Below are positions 37,288-46,179 of a stretch of DNA of 64,000 nt, piece after piece. The stretch is from Acidobacteriota bacterium (GTDB taxonomy: Bacteria > Acidobacteriota > Terriglobia > Terriglobales > Acidobacteriaceae), in NCBI GenBank assembly GCA_031296105.1, contig JARLGJ010000033.1, forward strand, positions 25,513-89,512, written 5' to 3'. How positions within the stretch are numbered: position 1 is the first letter of the stretch; each line of letters starts with the position of its first letter. The notes below the pieces were generated by a model. That model was given only the letters and a program-made list of their open reading frames with translations. It had not been told where the DNA came from and did not search any database. The translations under genes and the position numbers were made by a program.

Positions 37288-38480
37288 GAGTTATGCTCCT
37301 GCGCATTTTGCAATGAACAGTGCTCTGGTGGTTCATCGCGCAGTAAGAACTCATGCAGTCTCATCCCAATGCACTGCTCTAATGCATGGGCAATTGATTC
37401 AGCATTCTTCTTCCGTATCGAGGCGGCTTCAAGGGCGGCGGGGTTATCTCGGAACCGCTCCATCGTGCGTGCAAACCGCTGCTCTAAGCCGATATACTTT
37501 TCGCCGCCAATCAATTTATCGGCCAGATATACAATCGCAGCCTCGCTCAACACGCATCCATCCACGGGGTAGTCATGGTGCACGGCAGCGATATCGGCGA
37601 CTTCTAGGAATTCCAAATAACGAAGCAAGGATGCCGCTGATTCGGCGTGATCTTTCGTTCCTCGCGCAAGATCGTGTAACAGCCCGCCGGCCCGAGCAAG
37701 CTCGGGGTCCACCTCGGCACCGCCGTCTGCTGCGCCAATGGCCAGCCGGAAGGCAGCGTCTCCCACCGCCCGGCAATGCTGAATGACCCTCTTTTCAGGT
37801 TGATAATAGGAAAGTAATGCTTCACACTCGCGCACACTCGGAATATATCGGCGCGGCGCCAGCTCTTGCATGTCAACATATTGCACTGGAGTGTCCATAT
37901 CAAGCAGGATGGCTTCATCCGGAACAAACAAATTACAGGCCTCTGCTTCATGAGCAGCCAACAGGGTGGAGAGCCGGTCATCATTGGGCATGATGAACAC
38001 TTCGTCGAGCACCCGGCGCGCAATCAGCGGTGGATGACCCCTTTGTCCGTCAAAACTGGGATACACAACAGCCGTTTCACGGCCATGCCGGAAGCGCAAT
38101 ATTCTGCGCAACGTTGACGGTCGCACAAGTGGCATGTCCACCGGCATTACAAAACAGGCTTTACATGACGCTGGAAGCGCACTAACCCCAGCTCTAACAG
38201 ATGAAAACATCCCAGTGGCGTAGTTAGCATTGTGAACGCGCCGCGCGCCGGCCGCCTCCGCTACAGCGACAATCTCACCCGCGCGATGGCCCGTAACCAC
38301 AACCACATCCTCAACTCCTGCCTCCAGAAACAAGTGCACTGCGCATTCTAGTGCTGTGCGCGTTTCCAACGGTAGCAGTGGTTTAAAGGCACCCATGCGG
38401 GAGGAATATCCAGCTGCAAGGATGATTGCAGAGACTCCCGCCGCAGCTATTTCAGATCGATTCAGGGCGGGTAAAGTCAT
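37284..38480 (-). CDS. NTP transferase (MocA-like) fused to HD domain (DVU_1551-like)
   Basis: Residues about 15-210 form a nucleotidyltransferase with AIILAAGYSSRMGAFKPLLPL and MPVDMPLVRPSTL, as in MocA, which makes molybdopterin cytosine dinucleotide. Residues about 225-370 form an HD-type phosphohydrolase (HCRAVGDAAFRLA, GLLHDLARGTKDHAE, VHHDYPV). Total length is 398. It overlaps the next gene by 4 bases and the previous one by 29 bases. The partner enzyme is a Mop-type aldehyde oxidoreductase that normally uses the cytosine form of the cofactor, so cofactor nucleotide attachment is the likely job. The HD domain could trim or recycle it. Confidence 0.85.
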   Translation of the reverse strand: MTLPALNRSEIAAAGVSAIILAAGYSSRMGAFKPLLPLETRTALECAVHLFLEAGVEDVVVVTGHRAGEIVAVAEAAGARRVHNANYATGMFSSVRAGVSALPASCKACFVMPVDMPLVRPSTLRRILRFRHGRETAVVYPSFDGQRGHPPLIARRVLDEVFIMPNDDRLSTLLAAHEAEACNLFVPDEAILLDMDTPVQYVDMQELAPRRYIPSVRECEALLSYYQPEKRVIQHCRAVGDAAFRLAIGAADGGAEVDPELARAGGLLHDLARGTKDHAESAASLLRYLEFLEVADIAAVHHDYPVDGCVLSEAAIVYLADKLIGGEKYIGLEQRFARTMERFRDNPAALEAASIRKKNAESIAHALEQCIGMRLHEFLLRDEPPEHCSLQNAQEHNS

Positions 38481-38898
38481 AGTCGCTTTCCTCTAAGAGC
38501 TCTTTGATCTTGGCCAGTGTTTCAATGGTGATTGCCGGACAGCGGGTCATGCGATTACGTGCATCGTCCCGCACGATATCGGAACAATTGATACCTCCGA
38601 AGCGGGCTGTATACTCGGTCTCAAACCACTCCACAAAATTACTCAGCATTGGCGTCAGGTGCGAATCGGCATTACGTTCCACCGAATCTTTACCGGCATA
38701 CATGCCAAGTACGCAGCATCCTCCTGTCAGTGCGCCGCATATTCTTCCGCAGCCTAATCCAGTAAGCAGCCCCGACATGGCACGCACCAGGTCCGAATTC
38801 TCCCGGCCTTGCGCCTCCAGTGCGATCAGAACCAATATCTGACTGCAGTTGAAGCCTTGCAACGCAAGTTCCATTACCCGAAATGAATCGTCCTGCAT
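38452..38898 (-). CDS. C-GCAxxG-C-C family redox protein (DVU_1555-like)
   Basis: The 148-residue protein shows the family cysteines in FNCSQ, GCGRICGALTGGCCVLG, NCSD and RCPAI. Proteins of this family are small and probably bind metal or an iron-sulfur cluster, but their reaction is unknown. The 29-base overlap with the NTP transferase gene indicates joint translation. The motif GCGxICGALTGG here has Gly-Arg in the GCAxxG position. Confidence 0.82.
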   Translation of the reverse strand: MQDDSFRVMELALQGFNCSQILVLIALEAQGRENSDLVRAMSGLLTGLGCGRICGALTGGCCVLGMYAGKDSVERNADSHLTPMLSNFVEWFETEYTARFGGINCSDIVRDDARNRMTRCPAITIETLAKIKELLEESDYDFTRPESI

Positions 38899-38903
38899 CG
38901 TCC

Positions 38904-39593
38904 CTACTCCTTATCTCTCGGGTTGCGCCGCGCAACACACAGAAAATATCCAACTCGAGCACGCCTCAATGCATCGCGGATAGCATTTCCGCCACTCGTT
39001 ACTTCCCCGCCCTGCCACAGACCCTGCTCATTTCCGTGTTCAAAGAGGTAGCGCGCCACCATCTCCCGCAATTCGCGCGAGTGATCTTCGAATTGCTCTA
39101 CAGAGAAATTCGCCACTCGCAGATGTTCTACTAACGCAGGCTGAGTAAGAATTCCCGAGACGCACGTTCCAGTCAGTGACCGTAAACATACAGCCTCTTT
39201 TGGTTCTCGCGCATAGAGGTCAGTGATCATCAATTTGCCCCCGTCGCGCAACACGCGCGCGCATTCCAAAAGAACGCTTTCGATATTAGCCAGGAGTGAA
39301 AGACTGCATTCAGCCAGCACACCACCCAAACTAGCTGTCTCCAGAGGCAGCCTGTGAGTTATATCGGCCGGCACTGTATTTACATCTGATCTGGATCCCG
39401 CCCTCAGATCTATACCTACTGTAGAAAGGCCTGCCGACTGCAAGTAACTGACACTCTCCCCATTGCCACAACCAAGGTCAACAACTTTTGAACCAGCGGA
39501 TAGATCAGCCAGTTCTACCGCGTGTCGTGTTAACGCTAGACTGCCCGGCGCTCTCCCGGTGGTATAGGCACACGAGACTTCGTGGAACTGCAT
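38904..39593 (-). CDS. SAM-dependent methyltransferase (DVU_1556-like)
   Basis: The 230-residue class I methyltransferase has the SAM motif VVDLGCGNGESVSYLQ with acidic VGIDLRAG, then LLECARVLRDGGKLMITDLYAR. ATG 39593 overlaps the TGA stop of the previous gene, and GGAGGAT lies just upstream. The substrate is unknown. It sits with a radical SAM enzyme of a pterin-methylating lineage, so two alkylation steps on one cofactor are possible. Confidence 0.85.
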   Translation of the reverse strand: MQFHEVSCAYTTGRAPGSLALTRHAVELADLSAGSKVVDLGCGNGESVSYLQSAGLSTVGIDLRAGSRSDVNTVPADITHRLPLETASLGGVLAECSLSLLANIESVLLECARVLRDGGKLMITDLYAREPKEAVCLRSLTGTCVSGILTQPALVEHLRVANFSVEQFEDHSRELREMVARYLFEHGNEQGLWQGGEVTSGGNAIRDALRRARVGYFLCVARRNPRDKE

Positions 39594-39805
39594 CACTTAT
39601 CCTCCAATGCCTGTTCCACTTTCAGCATTTTTCCTACTGCAAGTTCCTCGGGAATGTACACAACACCACATCCATGGCACTTCCATAGCTCGATCGGAAA
39701 TTCGGCTCCCAAATAGCTGGCCGTCACGGAGGCTTTAACAAACTCCTCCCCGCACTTGCAGCACACCAGCGTGATAGCGCTCTCGGATTGCTTCTTCACA
39801 CTCAT
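39593..39805 (-). CDS. small rubredoxin/zinc-ribbon-like redox protein (DVU_1557-like)
   Basis: The 70-residue protein has two CxxC pairs, CCKCGEEF and CHGCGVVY, like a zinc ribbon or rubredoxin. It would carry a metal ion and might transfer electrons or hold a partner enzyme. It begins at the base where the preceding gene ends and overlaps the following one by 3 bases. The family is conserved at this spot beside Desulfovibrio aldehyde oxidoreductase genes, as I recall. Confidence 0.8.
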   Translation of the reverse strand: MSVKKQSESAITLVCCKCGEEFVKASVTASYLGAEFPIELWKCHGCGVVYIPEELAVGKMLKVEQALEDK

Positions 39806-42123
39806 TAGCGCACCTGCATCCGGTGCGAATACACGTTGAATACATCAAAGGTGTCATTCGCGGGCGCATACTCCACCCAGTAAGTGACACATGCCGGACG
39901 GTAACATGCCAATAAGTGTCCGTTCCCCGGAATCATCATCTTCTCCCCGGTCAGTTCGGCGTGTTCAATCGTAGTACACACATCCTCACGCAGAATCATG
40001 CGTCGTTCCATCAGGGCCACAATCTCTTCCGGGATATGCACTGAGGTCGCTTTTTTCACCGCGGTCTGGCCTTCCTTCCAGAGCCGCTCTAACATTGTTT
40101 TTTTCAACCGCGCCCTGTTTTCCTGGCGGCCAGAATACCCAGGGTCTTTCCTAGCGGCCGCATCATCATTTCCTTCCGGAAATATCAGGTCAAGGACATG
40201 CAACGCTCGCTTTCCCTGACGGGCAAAGCTATCCCGGCACATCGCACAGTAGGTTATAAAGTCGGCTGTGCTTTCTGCTGCACGCCGCTGTATGGTTCGT
40301 GCGGTAAGTTCGGGATTCACAAAGCAGGCAAGTCCGCCATATCCACAGCAAGTGGTCTCCCCTCGAGGGTTTAATTCCAGAGGAAGTACACCCATCCCTC
40401 GCAGTAGATCTCGCGCGCCGCCCTCTACTTCTTCCACGCCCCGGGTTGAGCATGGGTCGTGTATCGCATAAGGTGTGCTGTTATCATTACCCTTGCCGCG
40501 CAATAGCTCTTCGTGATTCAGGTGTGGCCATAACGACTGAACCTGTATCTCCGGCTTCGCTTCTTTCAGCGTGCGGAAGCATGATGAGCACGCCGTGATA
40601 ATGCGAGGTTTCCCCATACGCGTCCATGTTGCTTCCAGTTGCTGCATTGACGCGTCAAATAGGTCCTTGCGACCAGCCCATAACGCAGGGGCGCCGCAAC
40701 ATCCCAGCACCAGCCCGATGCCTCCTGGCTCGCTTGCGCACAAAAACTCGTAACATGACTGCACGTGCTCGGGCGAGGACGCCGAAAGCTGGCACCCGGG
40801 GAAGAACAGCGCCGCGCTGCTGCTGTGGCCCGGTTGATGCCGCGCCATGGCAAACGAATCACTCGCACTGAACGCCATGTCTCGTAACGCGAATTCATGC
40901 GCAGATACCGGCATCTTTTGGGTTTCCACCATCGTCTGGCGAGCGTCCAGGCAGATCTCAGCCATGCTCACATGCTCTGGGCAGCGAACTTCACACAGTC
41001 CGCACAGCGAACAGGAATTGATCATCTTATTAAGATTGCGGGTGCCCATCACAATGCACAGGTTGTTATAGATCTCACGTACATAGCGCTTGGGGTACGA
41101 GCCGTATTCCTTCAAGTACTCACACGTCTTTACGCACTCCATGCACGAGCAGGGAAAGCAGCGTACCGCCTCTTGTTGCGCTTCTTCGCGGCTGTAGTGC
41201 CCGTCTGCGCTACTGGCCTTTACTTCTGGCGTGGGCTCATAACCCGAGATATCCGTATAGAGCTTGGAGGTACATAGCCCTTCATTTTCGCGGCCTGCCA
41301 AAAGCGACGCTCCTTGCAGATAACGGTCCACGGATACAGCGGCATAACGGCCCTCTTGGATCGACGTAATCGGCGAATAGGGCGCTGGAGAATAACGTAA
41401 GGTGCCTCCGCCAAATACTCTGGCGTGGCTTGTGGCATACGTTAGCGGATCAATCTGGATACGGTTTAAGTTATCTTTGGCAAGCAGGTTTTGCCATTCG
41501 GCGTCAAACGGCTGTCCGCACCCCATGTACACTGCATCGAACTTTTCAATCAACTCGGCAATGCCACAATCTCCGCCGTTAAAGGAGATCAATGTTTGCA
41601 ACTTAACCTGAACACCAAGCTTTTCCAGCGGCTCCAGATCGGCGTCGATCACAGCCTGAGGCAGAAGATCTTCTCCCATGGCGCGCATTCGGGAAAGCAG
41701 CGTATCGCCTGCTTCGTATAGTGTTACTTCGTATCCTTTGGCGCTCAGTTCCAACGCGGCGGTTACGCCGCTGAGTCCACCGCCAACCACGGCTACTCTT
41801 TGCTGTTTAATGCCGACCTTGCGGATAGGCGGCACTGGTCCGCCAAATTCTACACACGCCTGCTCTACTGCTCTGATATTTAGCGCTTCGCCCGCTTCTT
41901 TGCGGCGGCAAGCGGCGTGGCATGGTTGATCGCATACCGCAGCCGTGATCCTTGGCAAGGGGACGAAGCTTGCAAACACCTTCAGCCCACCCTTGAAGTC
42001 TCCTTTGCGCGCGCAGTCAAGAAGTTTGCGTGCATTCACATGCAACGGACAGGCAGCGCTGCACGCTGGCGGCTGCTCTTGAACACATTGCGCTTCCCAC
42101 TCTCTTACCCTCTGCCGATCCAT
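39805..42123 (-). CDS. FAD-dependent/HdrD-like iron-sulfur oxidoreductase fusion (DVU_1558-like)
   Basis: The protein of about 772 residues combines three parts. First comes a GltD-type N-terminus (CSAACPLHVNARKLL, CDQPCHAACRR) with an FAD motif VAVVGGGLSGVTAALELSAKGYEVTLYE at about 110-140. A ferredoxin region follows (CFPCSCMECVKTCEY, CSLCGLCEVRCP at about 330-395). Last are two CCG-type domains as in heterodisulfide reductase (CCGAPALW, CCGYGGLACF with FFPGCQLS and CSSCFRTLKE). It may pass electrons between a nicotinamide or ferredoxin pool and the aldehyde oxidoreductase. ATG 42123 is used; GTG 42135 is possible. Confidence 0.85.
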   Translation of the reverse strand: MDRQRVREWEAQCVQEQPPACSAACPLHVNARKLLDCARKGDFKGGLKVFASFVPLPRITAAVCDQPCHAACRRKEAGEALNIRAVEQACVEFGGPVPPIRKVGIKQQRVAVVGGGLSGVTAALELSAKGYEVTLYEAGDTLLSRMRAMGEDLLPQAVIDADLEPLEKLGVQVKLQTLISFNGGDCGIAELIEKFDAVYMGCGQPFDAEWQNLLAKDNLNRIQIDPLTYATSHARVFGGGTLRYSPAPYSPITSIQEGRYAAVSVDRYLQGASLLAGRENEGLCTSKLYTDISGYEPTPEVKASSADGHYSREEAQQEAVRCFPCSCMECVKTCEYLKEYGSYPKRYVREIYNNLCIVMGTRNLNKMINSCSLCGLCEVRCPEHVSMAEICLDARQTMVETQKMPVSAHEFALRDMAFSASDSFAMARHQPGHSSSAALFFPGCQLSASSPEHVQSCYEFLCASEPGGIGLVLGCCGAPALWAGRKDLFDASMQQLEATWTRMGKPRIITACSSCFRTLKEAKPEIQVQSLWPHLNHEELLRGKGNDNSTPYAIHDPCSTRGVEEVEGGARDLLRGMGVLPLELNPRGETTCCGYGGLACFVNPELTARTIQRRAAESTADFITYCAMCRDSFARQGKRALHVLDLIFPEGNDDAAARKDPGYSGRQENRARLKKTMLERLWKEGQTAVKKATSVHIPEEIVALMERRMILREDVCTTIEHAELTGEKMMIPGNGHLLACYRPACVTYWVEYAPANDTFDVFNVYSHRMQVR

Positions 42124-42283
42124 TGTGATTCTCACGCCTGCGATTACGGCAGGCCTTTCCGCGATCTGCGGACTTTTTATTCACTCTCATAGCCGTGCTC
42201 AACAGTTCATGTCTTCCGCATAGCTATTTATGTAGCGCACGGCGGAGTCCAATGCCATATTCCGAACTCCGCCGTGCACTGTG

Positions 42284-45031
42284 TTATGCGTGCGTTAGGA
42301 TCTTGCCCTTCACCTCCAGCGCAGCCTTTACAATTTTCGGCAGCGCCGGTATGCGATAGATACGGACACCGCATGCGTTGTAAATAGCGTTCAATACCGC
42401 CGGATGAGGAGCCGTTAACGGAGCTTCACCGACACCAGCCGCGCCGAAAGGTCCAAGCGGACGTGGAGTTTCCTGGAACAGGATCTCGATGTCGTCCGGA
42501 ACGTCCTTGATATACGGCAGGCCGCAGTTTTTCAGGTTCGTGTGGTACTTCAGATCTTCGAAGTCCTCGGTCAGGGCCAATCCGATGCCCTGCGCCAGAC
42601 CGCCGTAAATCTGCCCTTCCACAGTCGCCCGATTGATCAACGTGCCCACGTCAACCGCTGTCGTGAACTTGACGACCTTCACCTTTCCGTTCTTCATGTT
42701 CACTTCAACTTCCGGCAAAAACAGTTCGTACATGTAAACCGGGAAAGGCTTGCCCTGGCAGGTGTTCGGATCGCAAGCCGTGCAGTCGCTGGCTACCCAC
42801 TTGCCGTCGTAACGCAGCGGAATGTTCTCCGCCACCATTTCGTCGTAAGTGCGGTAAGTGCCATCGGGTTTACGCATCGCCTTCAACAGCATCTCGGCGG
42901 ATATTTTCGTCGCGTTACCGGTAAAGACGTTGGAACGGCTGCCGCCCGAGGGTCCGCTGTTCGGCAGATTCGTGTCGTTCATTTCCAGCTTGATTTGCTC
43001 GGGACGCAAGCCAAGCGGTCCACGCAGGACTTCGTGTGTGATGGTCTGTGCCGACAGATCCGATCCCTGTCCGTGATCCTGCCATGCATTCATAACCTTC
43101 ACGCAGCCATCCGGCAGCAGTTCGATTGCAGCTTCGGAACCATCCGGGCCGTCGAGTCCGCAACCATACAGGCCGAGCGCCAAACCCACGCCGCGCGGTT
43201 TTTCAGGAGTTGACAGTTCCTTGCAGCGCCGCTTGGCTTCTTCATACTTCGGGCGCAGCAGTTCAAACAGGCCTTCCAGGCAATAGACTTCCAAGTCCTG
43301 TCCGAATGGGAAGGTCGAACCTGGGCGGTTGATATTGCGCATGCGCAGTTCAAATGGATCGACGCCCATCTTGACCGCCAATTCATCCATGGCGATTTCC
43401 GAGGCAAGGAACGCCTGCGGCGAGCCAAAGGCGCGGAAAGCCGAACCCCATGCATGATTGGTGCATACCGTACGCCCATGCGCGCGAATGTTCGGAATGT
43501 CATAGCCGGAGCCTACGTACTGGCCTTGGCGCGAAGTAACAAGATCGCCGAATTCAGAGTAAGGACCGTGATCCAGCCACCACTCGTGTTCCATTGCGAT
43601 TAACTTACCGTTCTTATCGGCACCCAGCTTCAACTTAACTTCCGCCGGCGAACGCTTGCCTGTGTACGTGATGTTCTGGAACTGCGTGTACACCAGCGAA
43701 ACCGGATGGCCCGTTGCCAGGCAGGCAACGCCCAGCAGAGCTTCCATCGTCGGGCTGAACTTGTAACCGAAGGTGCCGCCTGTTCCGTTCTGTATCAAGC
43801 GCAGCTTCTCCGGCGGAACACCGATGCCCGGGCAGATCATTGCATGGTGCAGATGCAGGCCGATGCTCTTCGACTGGATGGTCAGCACACCCTGGTCATC
43901 CATAAAGGCCTGGCCACAGTCGGGTTCCAGATGAAGGTGAGGCTGGCGGCTGCAATACGTCGTGGTCTCAACCGTGTAAGCGGCCTTGGCCATAATGGGA
44001 GCCGTATCTTCACCCTTGACTACGCCCTGCTCGAAATAAGCATTCGGCGTGCCCGGATGAATCTCGATTGCATCAGGCGCCAGCGCGGCATAGCCGCTCA
44101 TGTACGCCGGCAACACCTCTAGATCAACCTTGACCTTGGCCGCTGCCGCGCGTGCGTGTTCTACCGTGTCGGCGGCCACAATCGCAATGGCATCGCCGAA
44201 CTGGAACACCTTTTCCTTGCACAGAATCGGACGGTCCCAGCCATCACCCTTATTGGTTGGGAAGGTGATCAGGCCAGTGATTGCGTTCTTGCCCTTCACA
44301 TCCTTCCAGGTCACGACCTTCGCCACGCCTTCCATCTTTTCGGCTTCGGCAAAGTCGATGCCCTTGATATTCGCGTGCGATACCTCCGACTGCACTAAGG
44401 CCAGATGTAACGTATCCGGCGGCATGTGCAGCGTAACATCGGCGCCAAAATCCCAGGCTCCAGTTACCTTGGCAACCGCCGAGGGACGGTGATACGTCGA
44501 ACCCATGATGGAGCCGTTGTCCACCGGATGGAACAGCAGATCTTCTTTCTTCTTCTCGCCGCGCAGCACCGCGGCGGCATCCATGACCGCGTCCACCAGT
44601 GGCTTGTACCCGGTGCAGCGGCAGGCATTCTTGTTCACGTCAAACCAGGTTCGTATTTCATCGCGCGTCGGGCTTGGATTTTGGTCCAGCAGCGCCTTGG
44701 CCGACATCAGGAAGCCCGGCGTGCAAACACCGCACTGAGCGGAACCGTGCGCAATCCAGGCCACCTGCAGCGGGTGCAGATTGTCCGGCGTGCCAAGGCT
44801 TTCGATCGTTTTGATTTTGACGCCCGGCTCCAACTCTTCGAGTGTCATCATGCATGCGCGGATGGGGGCGCCATCGATCAGCACCGTGCACGTGCCGCAC
44901 TGTCCTTCGCTGCAGCACACCTTGCATCCTGTCAACAGGAGCTGCTCACGTAATACATCCGCGAGCGTTTTCCCCTGGTCAACAATCAGCGGGCGCTCTA
45001 TGCCATTGATGTTGAGAAATCTTCTTTCCAT
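42284..45031 (-). CDS. aldehyde oxidoreductase, Mop type (xanthine oxidase family)
   Basis: The molybdenum hydroxylase oxidises aldehydes to acids. All domains are in one chain of 915 residues, like Desulfovibrio Mop: an N-terminal [2Fe-2S] domain (Cys40, Cys45, Cys48, then Cys60), a helical [2Fe-2S] domain (CGVCTPG, CRCTGY), and a large molybdopterin domain from about 170. The catalytic glutamate is in GAAGVGEAPLTAPH. Unlike most relatives it reads GCKVCC rather than GCKVGC before the first cluster. It has no flavin domain, so an outside acceptor is needed. It lies second in the sigma-54 operon and is followed by the maturation genes. Confidence 0.93.
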   Translation of the reverse strand: MERRFLNINGIERPLIVDQGKTLADVLREQLLLTGCKVCCSEGQCGTCTVLIDGAPIRACMMTLEELEPGVKIKTIESLGTPDNLHPLQVAWIAHGSAQCGVCTPGFLMSAKALLDQNPSPTRDEIRTWFDVNKNACRCTGYKPLVDAVMDAAAVLRGEKKKEDLLFHPVDNGSIMGSTYHRPSAVAKVTGAWDFGADVTLHMPPDTLHLALVQSEVSHANIKGIDFAEAEKMEGVAKVVTWKDVKGKNAITGLITFPTNKGDGWDRPILCKEKVFQFGDAIAIVAADTVEHARAAAAKVKVDLEVLPAYMSGYAALAPDAIEIHPGTPNAYFEQGVVKGEDTAPIMAKAAYTVETTTYCSRQPHLHLEPDCGQAFMDDQGVLTIQSKSIGLHLHHAMICPGIGVPPEKLRLIQNGTGGTFGYKFSPTMEALLGVACLATGHPVSLVYTQFQNITYTGKRSPAEVKLKLGADKNGKLIAMEHEWWLDHGPYSEFGDLVTSRQGQYVGSGYDIPNIRAHGRTVCTNHAWGSAFRAFGSPQAFLASEIAMDELAVKMGVDPFELRMRNINRPGSTFPFGQDLEVYCLEGLFELLRPKYEEAKRRCKELSTPEKPRGVGLALGLYGCGLDGPDGSEAAIELLPDGCVKVMNAWQDHGQGSDLSAQTITHEVLRGPLGLRPEQIKLEMNDTNLPNSGPSGGSRSNVFTGNATKISAEMLLKAMRKPDGTYRTYDEMVAENIPLRYDGKWVASDCTACDPNTCQGKPFPVYMYELFLPEVEVNMKNGKVKVVKFTTAVDVGTLINRATVEGQIYGGLAQGIGLALTEDFEDLKYHTNLKNCGLPYIKDVPDDIEILFQETPRPLGPFGAAGVGEAPLTAPHPAVLNAIYNACGVRIYRIPALPKIVKAALEVKGKILTHA

Positions 45032-45142
45032 AACTCAGCCTTTTATTCCTTTCGTCTTATGCCGCTTAAGTCCGAGCCGCCCGCTGGCAATTGGGCCGGC
45101 GGATTGTATTTTCCATTTGCCTGAAACCGGTTGCTTTCGCAT

Positions 45143-45219
45143 CCGATGGCCGAGGACCGTATTCCCTGCGGCCCCGGCCATCGGTAAAGGCTGCCGTAAC
45201 CACCAACCCGGCGGCAGCC
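45143..45219 (-). terminator. two hairpins between outer-membrane protein gene and aldehyde oxidoreductase gene
   Basis: CCGATGGCCG/CGGCCATCGG (45143-45152, 45175-45184) forms a 10-bp stem. GGCTGCCG/CGGCAGCC (45189-45196, 45212-45219) forms an 8-bp stem followed on the minus strand by TTTA. They could reduce read-through from the first gene into the oxidoreductase gene or set mRNA ends; no long T-run is seen. Confidence 0.5.
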
Positions 45220-45234
45220 TCGAAATGCGAGGAG

Positions 45235-46179
45235 TTAGAAGCCGTAGGAGACCTGGAAACCAAGCTGGTGGCGCGCCTTCAGGTCCAGACCGCCCGGCGT
45301 TACCTTGCCGGCAATCTGCGCAATACCTGCATCGAAGTTCAGCTTGTACTTGGGAAGAGGAATCACGCGTATGCAATAGGTCAGCGTGGTTGGAATGTTG
45401 AGCGTGTCGAAGCCCTTGGGGTGATGCGGCTGCTGTGACGCTTCCGTACCAAGGATGACCGTGCTCTTGCTTGGTCCCTTGAAGGCAAATGCCAACGCGC
45501 CAAATGCGCGCGCCTGCCAGTCGGGAGCGTTACCGCCCATGCCCCACAGCTCGGCATTGGTGCCGCGCACGCCGGCATTCAGAACCACCGCTGCCAGGCG
45601 CCCGCCGTTCTTCACCGGGATCGCCTTTGTGGCAACCGCGTAAATGTCGCCGTTAGTCTGGCCGTTGGTGTACCCCGACGGCAGACCCGCATCGTAGTTG
45701 CCTACGTTGCGGTCGTTGGTGCGGGCCATAAAGCCCACCGAGACCGCGGGAACCCAGTTCTTCTTATTCAGGTTTTCCGGAATTACGGTTACCTTGCCGT
45801 TGAAAATATCAAAGCCGTCCTGCCACAAATAACTCACGCCCTGCGCGTCGTTCCCGAAGGTATGTATTTCGCGCGTGTAACCGAATTCGATCCGTTTGCC
45901 CACGCCCATTTCAACCGAGGCTTCGTGAAAGTCGCCGATGACCGGGCCAGCGTTGAAATAGTGATAAGCCACAACCGCGTGAAACTTCTGGTTCTCCGCC
46001 GATGCCGTGTAGGCCATCGGGGTCACGAACACACCCGTCTCGCCTTCCCAGCCCAGAGCTTGTGCTTGGAGCGGTGTAGTCAGGCCACAAGCCAGTACGA
46101 CGGCCATTGCCGCCGCCGCAAAATACAGCCAACAGCGCTGATGATGTTTCCCTCGATCAGCAATTCTGTGCAGTGTCAT
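45235..46179 (-). CDS. outer-membrane beta-barrel protein, unknown substrate
   Basis: ATG 46179 follows AGGAAGGAAGGGA closely and gives 314 residues. A signal peptide (AAAAMAVVLACGLTTPLQAQ) is followed by alternating beta strands (GWEGETGVFVTPMAYTA, FHAVVAYHYFNAGPVIGD). The last residue is Phe, the usual outer-membrane insertion signal. It is the first gene downstream of a consensus sigma-54 promoter and probably supplies substrate or product passage for the aldehyde oxidoreductase. No exact family is assigned. Confidence 0.7.
   Translation of the reverse strand: MTLHRIADRGKHHQRCWLYFAAAAMAVVLACGLTTPLQAQALGWEGETGVFVTPMAYTASAENQKFHAVVAYHYFNAGPVIGDFHEASVEMGVGKRIEFGYTREIHTFGNDAQGVSYLWQDGFDIFNGKVTVIPENLNKKNWVPAVSVGFMARTNDRNVGNYDAGLPSGYTNGQTNGDIYAVATKAIPVKNGGRLAAVVLNAGVRGTNAELWGMGGNAPDWQARAFGALAFAFKGPSKSTVILGTEASQQPHHPKGFDTLNIPTTLTYCIRVIPLPKYKLNFDAGIAQIAGKVTPGGLDLKARHQLGFQVSYGF

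Noticed and set aside
42284..45031. Aerobic CO dehydrogenase (CoxL) identity
   Set aside because: Single chain with fused [2Fe-2S] domains and no CoxM/CoxS partners fits Mop-type aldehyde oxidoreductase.
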